Counted from the first letter of the stretch, positions 6,541 through 14,819 are shown. The stretch: 16,590 nt of DNA from Ignatzschineria sp. (GCA_030151245.1 JASLEF010000145.1:1-16590), one strand, 5' to 3'. Notes: generated from the sequence alone by a model not told the origin. Made by a program: numbers and translations.

Positions 6541-7179
6541 TTATGGGTAATCGAATAGCCATGCGTAGAGCATTGCCAGAGGCTCTCGGATATAGGCAGT
6601 GATTTTAGATCGGCTATCTAAAGGCGTGGCACTAGCCCAACCAGAAACATTGGGTAAACCGGAGCGATTTGCAAGCATCATTGCTCTAGGTAGGTGAAAG
6701 TGGTTGGTGATAATGACAAAACTATCTGCTCTGTAGCCGACATTTTTAAGAACTTGTTGTGAGTTGATGAATTGATGAGCTGTACGGGTTGAATCTTCCT
6801 CTAGAAGGATGGAGGATTCAGGGATGCCGTTTAATATGAGATAGTTTTTCATCACTTGTGCTTCACTCTGGGCAATCCCTGGCGTTTTCCCGCCAGTAGT
6901 GATGAGCGTTGTCTGGGGATTTTGCTGCCAATACTCGATGGCTTTATCTAAACGATATTGCAACATATAACTGGGTCTTAAGGGCTCTCCTCCTACATGT
7001 GCGCCGAGAATAATTACGGCATCTGCATTTTGTATAGGTTGATAACGATGGCTTTTATACGCAATAATTCCATTACCAATGGCCAATAGTAGAGCAAAGG
7101 AGAGGATTCCTAAAATAAGAAGATTTCGACAGAGGCGAAGTAGGAATAGAAAAAGAGAGTGTTGATCTTGTTGAACCAT
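6541..7179 (-). CDS. YdcF/SanA/ElyC-family (DUF218) membrane protein
   Basis: This 212-aa protein has one N-terminal membrane segment (about 18-38) followed by a DUF218 domain, the architecture of SanA and YdcF-type proteins implicated in envelope integrity. Diagnostic stretches are ADAVIILGAHVGGEP (52-66), ITTGGKTPG then SEAQVMKNYLILNGIP (93-120), LLEEDSTRTA (125-134) and IITNHFHLPRA (156-166). The membrane-anchored single-domain form with an extracytoplasmic domain is closest in layout to SanA, but I would not assign a specific symbol. The start at 7179 has no strong Shine-Dalgarno; an AAGG lies over 10 bases upstream. The gene is transcribed leftwards and lies downstream of glyA, separated by that gene's terminator, so it probably has its own promoter. 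Three tandem TTGACG-containing repeats precede it (7286-7314). Confidence 0.85.
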   Translation of the reverse strand: MVQQDQHSLFLFLLRLCRNLLILGILSFALLLAIGNGIIAYKSHRYQPIQNADAVIILGAHVGGEPLRPSYMLQYRLDKAIEYWQQNPQTTLITTGGKTPGIAQSEAQVMKNYLILNGIPESSILLEEDSTRTAHQFINSQQVLKNVGYRADSFVIITNHFHLPRAMMLANRSGLPNVSGWASATPLDSRSKITAYIREPLAMLYAWLFDYP

Positions 7180-7285
7180 TGGAGCTGTAATACCTTCTTA
7201 GACGAGAGCGTTTCGCTTGTAATCAAATTCTGAAAATACCCTTATTAAATCTCGAATAGAGATCGTTACAGGATAGATTTATTAG

Positions 7286-7314
7286 CGTCAAAAACCGTCA
7301 AAAATCGTCAAAAC
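7286..7314 (-). repeat. Three tandem 10-bp repeats upstream of the DUF218 gene
   Basis: CGTCAAAAAC, CGTCAAAAAT and CGTCAAAAC follow each other at 10-bp spacing, one DNA helical turn. Read on the strand of the downstream gene, each unit contains TTGACG, five of six bases of a sigma-70 -35 box. They lie 107 to 135 bases upstream of the start codon at 7179. They may be a regulator's tandem binding sites or overlapping -35 elements; no convincing -10 matches at 17 bp. Confidence 0.6.
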
Positions 7315-7386
7315 AATCATTATTTGAATTTTAGTATTAAGAGTGTCTTAAAAGGAAGCGTAGGATATGCCTGAATTTTTGATCTT

Positions 7387-7417
7387 AAAAAAACCGCTCG
7401 GTGAAGGAGCGGTTTTT
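7387..7417 (-). terminator. Rho-independent terminator of glyA (bidirectional form)
   Basis: AAAAACCGCTC (7389-7399) pairs with GAGCGGTTTTT (7407-7417) around a 7-nt loop. On the minus strand the hairpin is followed by a T-run (the A-run at 7387-7393), placed about 20 bases after the glyA stop codon. It would also work for rightward transcripts. Confidence 0.85.
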
Positions 7418-7439
7418 AATTTAATATATTGAATTGTGT

Positions 7440-8684
7440 TTATGGATAGACAGGGAACTTATTGCAAAGACCCACAACATTGCTCGCAACACGTTCGATA
7501 ACTTCATTGTCATCAATATTATCTAAAATATCGCAGATCCAATTTGCAAGAAGGTCACATTGTGCTTCTTTAAAGCCACGGGTTGTAATGGCAGGGGTTC
7601 CAATACGGATTCCTGATGTTACAAATGGGGATTGTGGATCATTAGGCACTGAGTTTTTGTTCACAGTAATGTTTGCGCGACCTAATGCTTCGTCCGCTTG
7701 TTTTCCCGTTAAACCGCGATCAATAAGATCAACAAGCATTAAGTGGTTATCAGTACCATTTGAAACAATTTTATAACCACGTGATTGGAATACACGTGCC
7801 ATTGTTTTGGCGTTAGTAATCACTTGTTGTTGATACTCTTTAAACTCTGGTTGAAGAGCTTCTAAGAACGCTACGGCTTTTGCTGCAATAACGTGCATTA
7901 AAGGACCCCCTTGGATGCCAGGGAAGATCGCTGAATTAAGTTTACGCTCAAGGTCTGCATTGTTAGTGAGGATTAATCCTCCACGAGGACCACGGAGGGT
8001 TTTATGGGTTGTTGTTGTGACAACATCTGCGTAATCAATAGGATTTGGATAGAGACCTACTGCCACTAAACCAGCCACATGCGCAATATCAGTAAAGAGG
8101 TAAGCGCCGACTTTATCTGCAATTTCACGGAAACGTTTAAAGTCTAATGTTTTTGAGTAAGCAGAGAACCCCGCAACAATCATTTTAGGCTTATGCTCAA
8201 GGGCTAATCTTTCAACTTCGTCATAGTCGATTAAGCCATCAGCATCTACGCCGTAGTGCACGGCATTGTAAGTGCGGCCTGAGAAGTTCACTTTCGCACC
8301 GTGTGTCAAGTGACCGCCGTGGTCAAGACTCATCCCTAAAACGGTATCTCCGGCTTCTAATAACGCTAAGTAAACAGCGCCATTAGCTTGTGAACCCGAG
8401 TGTGGCTGTACGTTTGCATAATTTGCGCCGAAGAGCTTTTTCGCACGCTCAATTGCTAAATCTTCAGCAATGTCGACAAATTCGCAACCACCGTAGTAGC
8501 GCTTACCAGGATAACCTTCAGCATATTTATTCGTCAGTTGTGAACCTTGTAGCTCCATCACAAGTGGTGAACAGTAGTTTTCAGAGGCGATCAATTCAAT
8601 ATGATCGTGTTGACGTCTATTTTCTTGTTCAACAGCCTCAAAAAGCGCTGGATCAAAATCTTTGAGAGAGGTATTTTTAAACAT
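7440..8684 (-). CDS. glyA: Serine hydroxymethyltransferase
   Basis: This cytosolic PLP enzyme converts serine and tetrahydrofolate to glycine and 5,10-methylene-tetrahydrofolate, the main source of one-carbon units. The protein has 414 aa, close to the 417 aa of E. coli GlyA. Visible landmarks are LIASENYCSP (31-40), the glycine-rich GYPGKRYYGG (57-66), the QPHSGSQAN region (93-101), the cofactor aspartate in TDIAHVAG (198-205) and the PLP-binding lysine K228 in TTTTHKTLRGPRGG. AAGGAA lies about 7 bases before the ATG at 8684, supporting the start. It is divergent from the methyltransferase-like gene at 8874 and ends at its own terminator, so it appears monocistronic. Confidence 0.98.
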   Translation of the reverse strand: MFKNTSLKDFDPALFEAVEQENRRQHDHIELIASENYCSPLVMELQGSQLTNKYAEGYPGKRYYGGCEFVDIAEDLAIERAKKLFGANYANVQPHSGSQANGAVYLALLEAGDTVLGMSLDHGGHLTHGAKVNFSGRTYNAVHYGVDADGLIDYDEVERLALEHKPKMIVAGFSAYSKTLDFKRFREIADKVGAYLFTDIAHVAGLVAVGLYPNPIDYADVVTTTTHKTLRGPRGGLILTNNADLERKLNSAIFPGIQGGPLMHVIAAKAVAFLEALQPEFKEYQQQVITNAKTMARVFQSRGYKIVSNGTDNHLMLVDLIDRGLTGKQADEALGRANITVNKNSVPNDPQSPFVTSGIRIGTPAITTRGFKEAQCDLLANWICDILDNIDDNEVIERVASNVVGLCNKFPVYP

Positions 8685-8729
8685 GAATTATTCCTTCGGG
8701 GTTAAGAACAAAAGATGTGGTGCGCCATT

Positions 8730-8758
8730 AGTTTAGATTTTCCCGAGAGGGCTTGCAA
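8730..8758 (-). promoter_or_regulatory. Candidate glyA promoter
   Basis: On the minus strand, TTGCAA (8753-8758) and TAAACT (8730-8735) are separated by exactly 17 bp, each matching four of six consensus bases. The start codon is about 45 bases downstream. The call is tentative. Confidence 0.4.
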
Positions 8759-8873
8759 GTCTTGTTGTTTAATAATTTCAAGGATTTTTTGAATGGTGTT
8801 ATGATGTCATGATTATTAGGTTATTTATTATGGATATTGGATTAGAAATAAGACTTTTTGGAAAGGTGGGAAA

Positions 8874-9539
8874 ATGTTAGATAACGAACAAAAAATCCAG
8901 CAAGCTCGTACGAATATGATTCAGCAAATGTTGAGACCCTGGAATATTTTAAATCAGAGAGTTTTAGATGTGTTTGATGTGGTCTCTCGTGATCAGTTCG
9001 TACCAAAAGAGTATGAAGCGGTCGCATTCTCAGAAACCCGTATTCCATTAAATGATACGCATTTAATGCTCCCACCAGTATTTGAAGGTCGTTTTTTACA
9101 AGAGATTGCGATTCAAGACCATGAACGTGTTTTAGTGGTAGGAACCGGCAGTGGTTTCTTAGCTGCTTGTGCATCACGATTGGGTAATGAAGTCGTCACG
9201 GTGGATATTGTAGAGCGCTTTAATGTTAATGCCGAAGCGATTACTCGTGAGCTTGGATTTACTAATATTGAGTATCAAAATGGTAATATTAAAGATGTGT
9301 ATCAAAATTTAGGAACATTTGATGCCATTATCTTTACAGGTTCAATGCCGGAAGTCCCTGCGGAATATTTTGATCTATTAAATGAAAAGGGCCGTTTATT
9401 GACGGTTGTCGGTAAACCTCATGCAATGAGTGCTACAGTATTTAGTAAAGTTGCCGGACAAATTCGTACAACGCCTGTATTTGAGCGTGATTTAGAGCGT
9501 CTTACTGGCTTTGAAGATAAAGCAGAATTTGTATTTTAA
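8874..9539 (+). CDS. Protein-L-isoaspartate O-methyltransferase family protein
   Basis: This 221-aa SAM-dependent methyltransferase has the fold and N-terminal layout of the isoaspartyl methyltransferase (Pcm) family: an N-terminal helix with MIQQMLRPW (15-23), VLDVFDVVSRDQFVP (30-44), SAM motif I VLVVGTGSGFLAA (86-98), and an acidic residue ending the next strand (VTVDIVE, 108-114). In true Pcm enzymes the substrate loop reads close to GQTISQP. Here the equivalent stretch is DTHLMLPPVFEG (61-72), so it may not repair isoaspartate. Similar short Pcm-like genes occur next to envelope genes in other gammaproteobacteria, with unknown substrates. The Shine-Dalgarno AAAGGTGGG (8862-8870) is close to the ATG. 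It is monocistronic, divergent from glyA, and ends at a strong terminator. Confidence 0.85.
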   Translation: MLDNEQKIQQARTNMIQQMLRPWNILNQRVLDVFDVVSRDQFVPKEYEAVAFSETRIPLNDTHLMLPPVFEGRFLQEIAIQDHERVLVVGTGSGFLAACASRLGNEVVTVDIVERFNVNAEAITRELGFTNIEYQNGNIKDVYQNLGTFDAIIFTGSMPEVPAEYFDLLNEKGRLLTVVGKPHAMSATVFSKVAGQIRTTPVFERDLERLTGFEDKAEFVF

Positions 9540-9607
9540 CGGATTAAGTATTGTTGAATAGAATCGCATAGTTGCTATGACGTTGCGGCTGAAATATTCA
9601 ATGGATC

Positions 9608-9638
9608 AAAACCCATCTGGTCAATAGATGGGTTTTTT
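9608..9638 (+). terminator. Rho-independent terminator after the Pcm-like gene
   Basis: AAAACCCATCT (9608-9618) pairs with AGATGGGTTTT (9626-9636) around a 7-nt loop, followed by a T-rich tract that continues past 9640. It lies about 70 bases after the stop codon. Confidence 0.85.
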
Positions 9639-9640
9639 GT

Positions 9641-10092
9641 TTTTTTATTGACTGTTGTTACGAATGACAGTTGTAAAGGATAGCGTTTAAGAAATTGCGA
9701 CTCATAATATATTGAATGAATCCACTCTTAAGAGGGGGAAAACCTCATTAAAATAGAAGCTGTTGGGGGGTGCTATCTCCCATAAGAGAATGATTTATGG
9801 ATCTATTTAGAGAGAGGATTTCGATCAGTGTCATTAAAATCGCTTAGTAAACTCTCTATCATCCATCAGGTTATTGCAGTACAATCTTGAGGTTATGAGC
9901 TTTGCAGGTTTGTGTTGATAGGTAAATCAGTACTAACACAAGATATAGGGATGTTGCTGTGAGGTTGTGTAGATCACTCTGTATAGTCACGGTTTTCCGT
10001 TATTTCAGAAAGTATCAGATGAGTGTTGTGGGTTATTAATAGAATAGTAATTGAAATAATTGAAATAATTGAAATAATTAAATGAGAAAGAT
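9641..10092. other. Long non-coding region upstream of parC
   Basis: I find no gene in these 452 bases. They hold a possible weak -10 element (TATAGT, 9982-9987) without a good -35, a 7-bp inverted repeat (TTGTGTT 9910-9916 and AACACAA 9935-9941), and a 9-bp tandem repeat directly before parC. It is an unusually long leader or promoter region for a housekeeping gene. Confidence 0.5.
10051..10080 (+). repeat. Tandem 9-bp repeats before parC
   Basis: TTGAAATAA is repeated three times in perfect tandem (10051-10077), followed by a partial fourth unit (TTA). The array ends 12 bases before the parC ATG, directly upstream of its weak Shine-Dalgarno (GAG at 10084-10086), so it lies in the 5' untranslated region or the core promoter. 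Confidence 0.8.
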
Positions 10093-12339
10093 ATGAGTAA
10101 CTTGTCTAATAAAAACTTTGAAGTACGTCCTATGGCAGATTTTGCCGAAGAGGCTTATCTCAATTATTCGATGTATGTCATCATGGATCGCGCGTTACCG
10201 TATATCGGTGACGGATTAAAACCGGTGCAACGTCGTATTATTTATGCGATGAGTGAACTCGGGCTAAATGCTAGCTCAAAGCCTAAGAAATCTGCGCGTA
10301 CAGTCGGGGATGTTCTCGGGAAATACCATCCGCATGGTGATATTGCTTGTTATGAGGCTATGGTCTTGATGGCGCAGCCATTCTCTTATCGTTACCCCTT
10401 GGTCGAAGGGCAAGGGAACTTCGGATCGCTCGATAATCCTAAGTCATTTGCAGCCATGCGATATACCGAGTCAAAGCTTTCAAAATACTCTGAAGTATTA
10501 TTGAAAGAATTAGGCGAAGGAACGGTAGAGTGGACTCCAAACTTTGATGGTTCACTGGAAGAGCCAAAATTATTACCCGCTCGATTGCCAAACATCCTTC
10601 TTAATGGTGGAACGGGAATTGCTGTTGGGATGGCCACAGATATTCCGCCTCATAACTTGAGAGAAGTGGCGAAAGGGGTTTGTGCTTTAATTGATCACCC
10701 GGAGATGACGTTAAAAGAGCTGAGTAAAATTATCCCCGCCCCTGATTATCCTACGGGCGGTGAAATTATTACGCCCAAGAGTGAGTTATTGTCGATCTAT
10801 GAAAAAGGTCGAGGCTCTGTACGGGTACGAGCTCGTTATCGTATTGAAAATGATGAAATTATCATTTATGAGTTACCTTACCAAGTCTCAGGTGAGAAGA
10901 TTCAGCAAGATATTGCAGCGCAGATGCAAGCGAAGAAACTGCCGATGATTGAAGATATTCGAGATGAATCGGATCATGATGAGCCGGTGCGGATTGTTCT
11001 TATCCCAAGATCGAATCGTGTAGATGTTGAGATGGTGATGAACCACCTGTTTGCTACAACAGAGCTAGAAAAATCATTTCGGATAAATATGAATATGATT
11101 GGGCTTGATCTGAAGCCGAAGGTGAAAGCTTTAAATGAAATTTTAACAGAATGGATCGCATTTCGCCGTGATACGGTGATTCGTCGTTTAACTTTCCACA
11201 AAAATCGGATTGAAAAAAGACTACATCTTTTAGAGGGATTATTGATTGCTTTTTTAAATCTTGATGAAGTTATTCGTATCATTCGTTTTGAAGATGAGCC
11301 TAAAGCAGAGTTAATGGCGCAGTTTAATCTGACGGAGATTCAAGCAGATTATATTTTAGAGACCAGACTTCGTCAGCTTGCAAAGCTAGAAGAGATGAAA
11401 CTAAAAGGGGAAGAGGCAGAGCTAAGAGCAAAGCTGAACGATATTCTTGCACACCTTGGAAGCCCTGAAAAAATTAACGCCTTGATCAAAAGAGAAGTCG
11501 AGGAAGATGCGGAAAAATATGGAGATGATCGACGTTCGAAAATTGTTGAAAGGGAAGCAGCGGAAGCGATTGATGAGTCTGCATTAGTCTCTAGTGAACC
11601 TGTTATGGTGGTGATTTCTAAAATGGGTTGGGTGAGAGCGGCAAAAACGCTAGATATTGATCCTACCTCATTAAACTATAAAACAGGGGATGGCTATCTG
11701 ACTTCTTGCGTGGGGCGCAATAATCAGCAACTTGTGTTATTTGATAGTACGGGACGAACGTTTAGTACACCCGCACACACGCTTCCAACGGCAAGAACGG
11801 CAGGAGAGCCAATCACAACACGGATTAATCTCACAGAGAATGCGAAGATTGAGCATCTTATTTTAGATAAAGATGCGAGTCATTACTTGGTCACGGCATC
11901 GAATGGTTACGGATTTATTTCTCAATATAGTGATTTCTTAACAAGACAGAAAGCGGGGAAATCAACGGTAAATTTAGGTCATGATGCGACCTTGTTACCG
12001 CCGATGAAAGTTACAGATATTGAGTCACAGTTTGTGATTGTTGTGAGTGAGCAGGGGAGGTTCTTAGTTGTCCCACTTTCAGAGTTACCTATCATGGCGC
12101 GAGGGAAGGGGAACCAAATTATTGGTATTCCAGGGGCCCAGTTTAAGGCTAAGAAAGATAGTCTTGTCGGGGCTTTAGTGATCTCAAAAGGCGATACTTT
12201 AGAGGTGGAATATGGAAAGCGGAAATTTAAGCTGACCTCGAACGAGTGGGAGAATTTGATTGAAGAGCGTGGAAAGCGTGGTAAGGAATTACGATTGAAC
12301 TTGAAGTTAAAGTCGATAACGATTGCAAACGAAGCGTAA
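10093..12339 (+). CDS. parC: DNA topoisomerase IV subunit A
   Basis: ParC is the DNA-cleaving subunit of topoisomerase IV, which with ParE decatenates daughter chromosomes. The 748 aa compare with 752 in E. coli, and the sequence follows E. coli ParC closely. The breakage-reunion domain contains the catalytic tyrosine Y124 in AAMRYTE. The quinolone-determining region reads GKYHPHGDIACYEAM (77-91), where Ile84 stands at the E. coli Ser80 position, while the glutamate equivalent to Glu84 is kept (Glu88). The C-terminal part, from about residue 500, is the beta-pinwheel DNA-wrapping domain. The YRYPLVEGQGNFG and ParC-type N-terminal sequences separate it from GyrA. The Shine-Dalgarno is weak. 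parE is not in the window. It probably forms its own transcript, with rplY following 80 bases later. Confidence 0.97.
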   Translation: MSNLSNKNFEVRPMADFAEEAYLNYSMYVIMDRALPYIGDGLKPVQRRIIYAMSELGLNASSKPKKSARTVGDVLGKYHPHGDIACYEAMVLMAQPFSYRYPLVEGQGNFGSLDNPKSFAAMRYTESKLSKYSEVLLKELGEGTVEWTPNFDGSLEEPKLLPARLPNILLNGGTGIAVGMATDIPPHNLREVAKGVCALIDHPEMTLKELSKIIPAPDYPTGGEIITPKSELLSIYEKGRGSVRVRARYRIENDEIIIYELPYQVSGEKIQQDIAAQMQAKKLPMIEDIRDESDHDEPVRIVLIPRSNRVDVEMVMNHLFATTELEKSFRINMNMIGLDLKPKVKALNEILTEWIAFRRDTVIRRLTFHKNRIEKRLHLLEGLLIAFLNLDEVIRIIRFEDEPKAELMAQFNLTEIQADYILETRLRQLAKLEEMKLKGEEAELRAKLNDILAHLGSPEKINALIKREVEEDAEKYGDDRRSKIVEREAAEAIDESALVSSEPVMVVISKMGWVRAAKTLDIDPTSLNYKTGDGYLTSCVGRNNQQLVLFDSTGRTFSTPAHTLPTARTAGEPITTRINLTENAKIEHLILDKDASHYLVTASNGYGFISQYSDFLTRQKAGKSTVNLGHDATLLPPMKVTDIESQFVIVVSEQGRFLVVPLSELPIMARGKGNQIIGIPGAQFKAKKDSLVGALVISKGDTLEVEYGKRKFKLTSNEWENLIEERGKRGKELRLNLKLKSITIANEA

Positions 12340-12358
12340 TTACCGTACAATCACGGGC

Positions 12359-12419
12359 TTGACTGTTATAACTGGTCGCGGTTGTAACGTATTTTAAACA
12401 TTTTAATTGGAGCTAACCA
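12359..12419 (+). promoter_or_regulatory. Candidate rplY promoter and ribosome-binding site
   Basis: TTGACT at 12359-12364 is a good -35 candidate, but no strong -10 lies 17 bp away. TTGGAG (12407-12412) lies 7 bases before the rplY ATG and is a clear Shine-Dalgarno. Transcription may also read through from parC. Confidence 0.3.
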
Positions 12420-13070
12420 ATGTCAAATTATTTTTTTGATGCTATCGTTCGTACAGATATGGGTAAAGGTGCGAGCCGCCGCCTACGTCACGAAGGAAAC
12501 ATTCCTGCAATCGTTTATGGTAACAACAAAGATGCTGTAAGCCTTGTTTTAAACCATAACGAAGTTTTAAAACGCTTCCGTCATGCAGATATCTACACTT
12601 CAATCATCGATTTAGTGGTTGACGGTAAAAAAGAGCCTGTCATTTTACGTGATGTTCAACGTCACCCGTACAAGCCAATTATTACGCATTTAGACTTTAT
12701 GCGCGTGAATGCGAACGAAGCAATCATTGTTGACGTTCCTGTTGAATTACTTAACGAAGAGAAATCAGTAGGTGTTGTTAACGGTGGTATCGTGACACTT
12801 CACGAAGCAACATTAGCAGTATCATGCTTACCAAAAGATCTTCCAAGCGTAATCCAAGTTGATATCGCAAACCTTGCTGTTGGCGAGCACATCATGATCT
12901 CTGATGTTCCTGCAATTCCAGGCGTTGAGTTCGTAAACATTATGAACGAAGAAGAGATGAATGACCAACCAGTTGTTGCGATCGTGGAACCACGTGTTGC
13001 AGTTGAAGCAGACGATGCTGAAGAAGCTGGCGAAGAAGCAGCAGAAGAAGCTACTGAAGATAAAGAGTAA
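12420..13070 (+). CDS. rplY: 50S ribosomal protein L25 (long Ctc/TL5 form)
   Basis: L25 binds 5S rRNA in the large ribosomal subunit. The first 95 residues or so carry the L25 5S-binding domain, with the family hallmark RTDMGKGASRRLRHEGNIPA (11-30) and RDVQRHPYKPIITHLDF. They are followed by the beta-rich Ctc/TL5 C-terminal domain, so this is the long form (216 aa) rather than the 94-aa E. coli L25. The last 22 or so residues are an acidic Glu/Ala-rich tail, common in this family and probably disordered. TTGGAG lies 7 bases before the ATG. It starts the translation-linked run rplY-pth-ychF, an order common in proteobacteria. Confidence 0.95.
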   Translation: MSNYFFDAIVRTDMGKGASRRLRHEGNIPAIVYGNNKDAVSLVLNHNEVLKRFRHADIYTSIIDLVVDGKKEPVILRDVQRHPYKPIITHLDFMRVNANEAIIVDVPVELLNEEKSVGVVNGGIVTLHEATLAVSCLPKDLPSVIQVDIANLAVGEHIMISDVPAIPGVEFVNIMNEEEMNDQPVVAIVEPRVAVEADDAEEAGEEAAEEATEDKE

Positions 13071-13100
13071 TTAAAGACTCTTTTAATTGAGTAATTCATT

Positions 13101-13664
13101 ATGATAAAAATGATTGTTGGCCTAGGTAATCCTGGGCTTCAATATGCAAAAACCCGCCACAATGCGGGTTTTTGGTTTATTGATAGTATTAGAAATAGTG
13201 AGCTTTCCCTCAATAATCGCTTTAAGGGATTAGTGGGTGAGCAGATGTTTGGCAGTCAAAAAGTCTATCTTTTAGAGCCTGAAACTTATATGAATAAAAG
13301 CGGTGAGTCAGTTGTTGCTCTGGCGCTTTTCTATAAGATTATGCCAGAAGAGATCTTAGTCGTTCACGATGAGTTAGACCTTCCTCCAGGAGTTGCGCGC
13401 TTTAAAAAAGGGGGCGGACATGGGGGACATAATGGTTTAAGAAGTATTATGGATCTTCTTGGCTCGAGAGATTTTATGCGTTTAAGATTAGGTGTCGGGC
13501 ATCCCGGACACGCTTCACAAGTATCGGGATATGTTTTAACAAAAACGCCTGAGAAAGAAGAAAATGAGATCTTTAATGCAATTCATGAGGCAAGACGCGT
13601 CTTGCCGCAATTTGTTGCCGGTGAATATGAAAAAGCGATGAATGAACTTCATCGAAGTAAATAA
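13101..13664 (+). CDS. pth: Peptidyl-tRNA hydrolase
   Basis: Pth hydrolyses the ester bond of peptidyl-tRNAs that dissociate from the ribosome, recycling tRNA, and is essential in bacteria. The 187-aa protein shows the active-site set in order: Asn10 (GLGNPG), catalytic His20 (TRHNAG), Asn65 (TYMNKSG), Asp90 (VVHDELDLPPG) and Asn111 in GGGHGGHNGLRS. E. coli Pth is 194 aa. The gene begins 30 bases after rplY with a weak Shine-Dalgarno, suggesting co-transcription, and ends 19 bases before the ychF start. Confidence 0.97.
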   Translation: MIKMIVGLGNPGLQYAKTRHNAGFWFIDSIRNSELSLNNRFKGLVGEQMFGSQKVYLLEPETYMNKSGESVVALALFYKIMPEEILVVHDELDLPPGVARFKKGGGHGGHNGLRSIMDLLGSRDFMRLRLGVGHPGHASQVSGYVLTKTPEKEENEIFNAIHEARRVLPQFVAGEYEKAMNELHRSK

Positions 13665-13683
13665 TAAATTTAAAGGAACTTTT

Positions 13684-14778
13684 ATGGCTATTCAGTGTGG
13701 AATTGTAGGTCTTCCAAATGTTGGTAAGTCGACACTCTTTAATGCATTAACTAATGCGGGCATTGATGCTGCAAACTATCCGTTTTGCACAATCGAGCCG
13801 AATGTGGGGCGTGTAAATGTTCCCGATCCACGTCTTGACCCTTTAGTGAAGATTGTTAATCCTGAGCGCGTTCAACAGACTTATATTGACTTTGTGGATA
13901 TTGCTGGTTTAGTGGCGGGTGCTTCACAGGGGGAAGGTTTAGGAAACCAATTCCTTGCCAACATTCGTGAGACTGATGCAATCGCACATGTTGTTCGTTG
14001 TTTTGAAAATGATGATATCGTTCATGTAGCGGGTAAAATTAATCCTATTGATGATATTGAAGTGATTAATACGGAGTTAGCATTAGCAGATCTTGCTAGT
14101 GCTGAGCGTGGAACGCAGCGTCTTGAGCGAGTAGCAAAAGGGGGCGATAAAACCGCAATTGCACAGGTTGAGCTCTTAAAGTCAAAAGTATTACCGGTAT
14201 TAAATGAAGCGAAAAGCCTTCGATCATTAGGGCTAGATGCTGATGAGCGTCTATTGTTACGTGATTTTCATTTCTTAACGCTAAAGCCTGTGATGTACAT
14301 TGCGAACGTCAATGAAGATGGTTTTGAAAACAATCCACTTCTCACGTTAGTTGAGGAATATGCCGCAGCGGAAAACTCATTTGTAGTGCCGATTTGTGCA
14401 GCAATCGAAGCCGAAATTTCTCAGTTAGATGATGAAGATAAAGAGATGTTCCTCGATGATATGGGATTTGAAGAGCCAGGATTGAATCGAGTGATTCGTG
14501 GTGGCTATCAGCTTTTAGATTTAGAAACATACTTCACGGCTGGTGTTAAAGAAGTTCGAGCATGGACAATTCGAAAAGGCTCAACAGCGCCGCAAGCGGC
14601 GGGTGTGATTCATACCGACTTCGAACGTGGATTTATTCGAGCAGAAGTGATTGCCTATAATGATTATGTTGAGCTCGGTGGTGAGAATGCGGCAAAAGAT
14701 AAAGGCAAAATGCGCCTTGAAGGAAAAGAGTATATTGTTCAAGATGGTGATGTGATTCATTTCCGCTTTAACGTATAA
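13684..14778 (+). CDS. ychF: Redox-regulated ATPase YchF (Obg-family)
   Basis: YchF is a ribosome-associated P-loop NTPase of the Obg family that prefers ATP to GTP. The protein is 364 aa (363 in E. coli). It has G1 GLPNVGKST (9-17), switch and G3 region DIAGL (72-76), and NVNE at 208-211 in place of the GTP-specific NKxD, which is the family's known basis for ATP preference. A coiled-coil-like helical insert (about 130-185) precedes the second half of the G domain, and the C-terminal 85 residues or so form a TGS domain. I chose ATG 13684 because AAAGGAA lies 5 bases upstream and MAIQCGIVGLPNVGKST matches the family's N-terminus. An in-frame ATG at 13642 overlaps pth and is rejected. It is the last gene of the rplY-pth-ychF run. 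Confidence 0.97.
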   Translation: MAIQCGIVGLPNVGKSTLFNALTNAGIDAANYPFCTIEPNVGRVNVPDPRLDPLVKIVNPERVQQTYIDFVDIAGLVAGASQGEGLGNQFLANIRETDAIAHVVRCFENDDIVHVAGKINPIDDIEVINTELALADLASAERGTQRLERVAKGGDKTAIAQVELLKSKVLPVLNEAKSLRSLGLDADERLLLRDFHFLTLKPVMYIANVNEDGFENNPLLTLVEEYAAAENSFVVPICAAIEAEISQLDDEDKEMFLDDMGFEEPGLNRVIRGGYQLLDLETYFTAGVKEVRAWTIRKGSTAPQAAGVIHTDFERGFIRAEVIAYNDYVELGGENAAKDKGKMRLEGKEYIVQDGDVIHFRFNV

Positions 14779-14819
14779 ATTATTAGGTGAAATTGCTACG
14801 TTTAAAATAGCGATATTAT

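Noticed and set aside
13005..13067. Low-complexity acidic tail of L25.
   Set aside because: Glu/Ala-rich tails are common in long L25/Ctc proteins.
13642..13683. Upstream ATG extending YchF by 14 residues into pth.
   Set aside because: The extension has no family counterpart, and ATG 13684 has a strong Shine-Dalgarno and the conserved N-terminus.
14305..14316. YchF lacks the NKxD guanine-specificity motif (NVNE instead).
   Set aside because: This is characteristic of the YchF family and explains its ATP preference, so it is not an anomaly.
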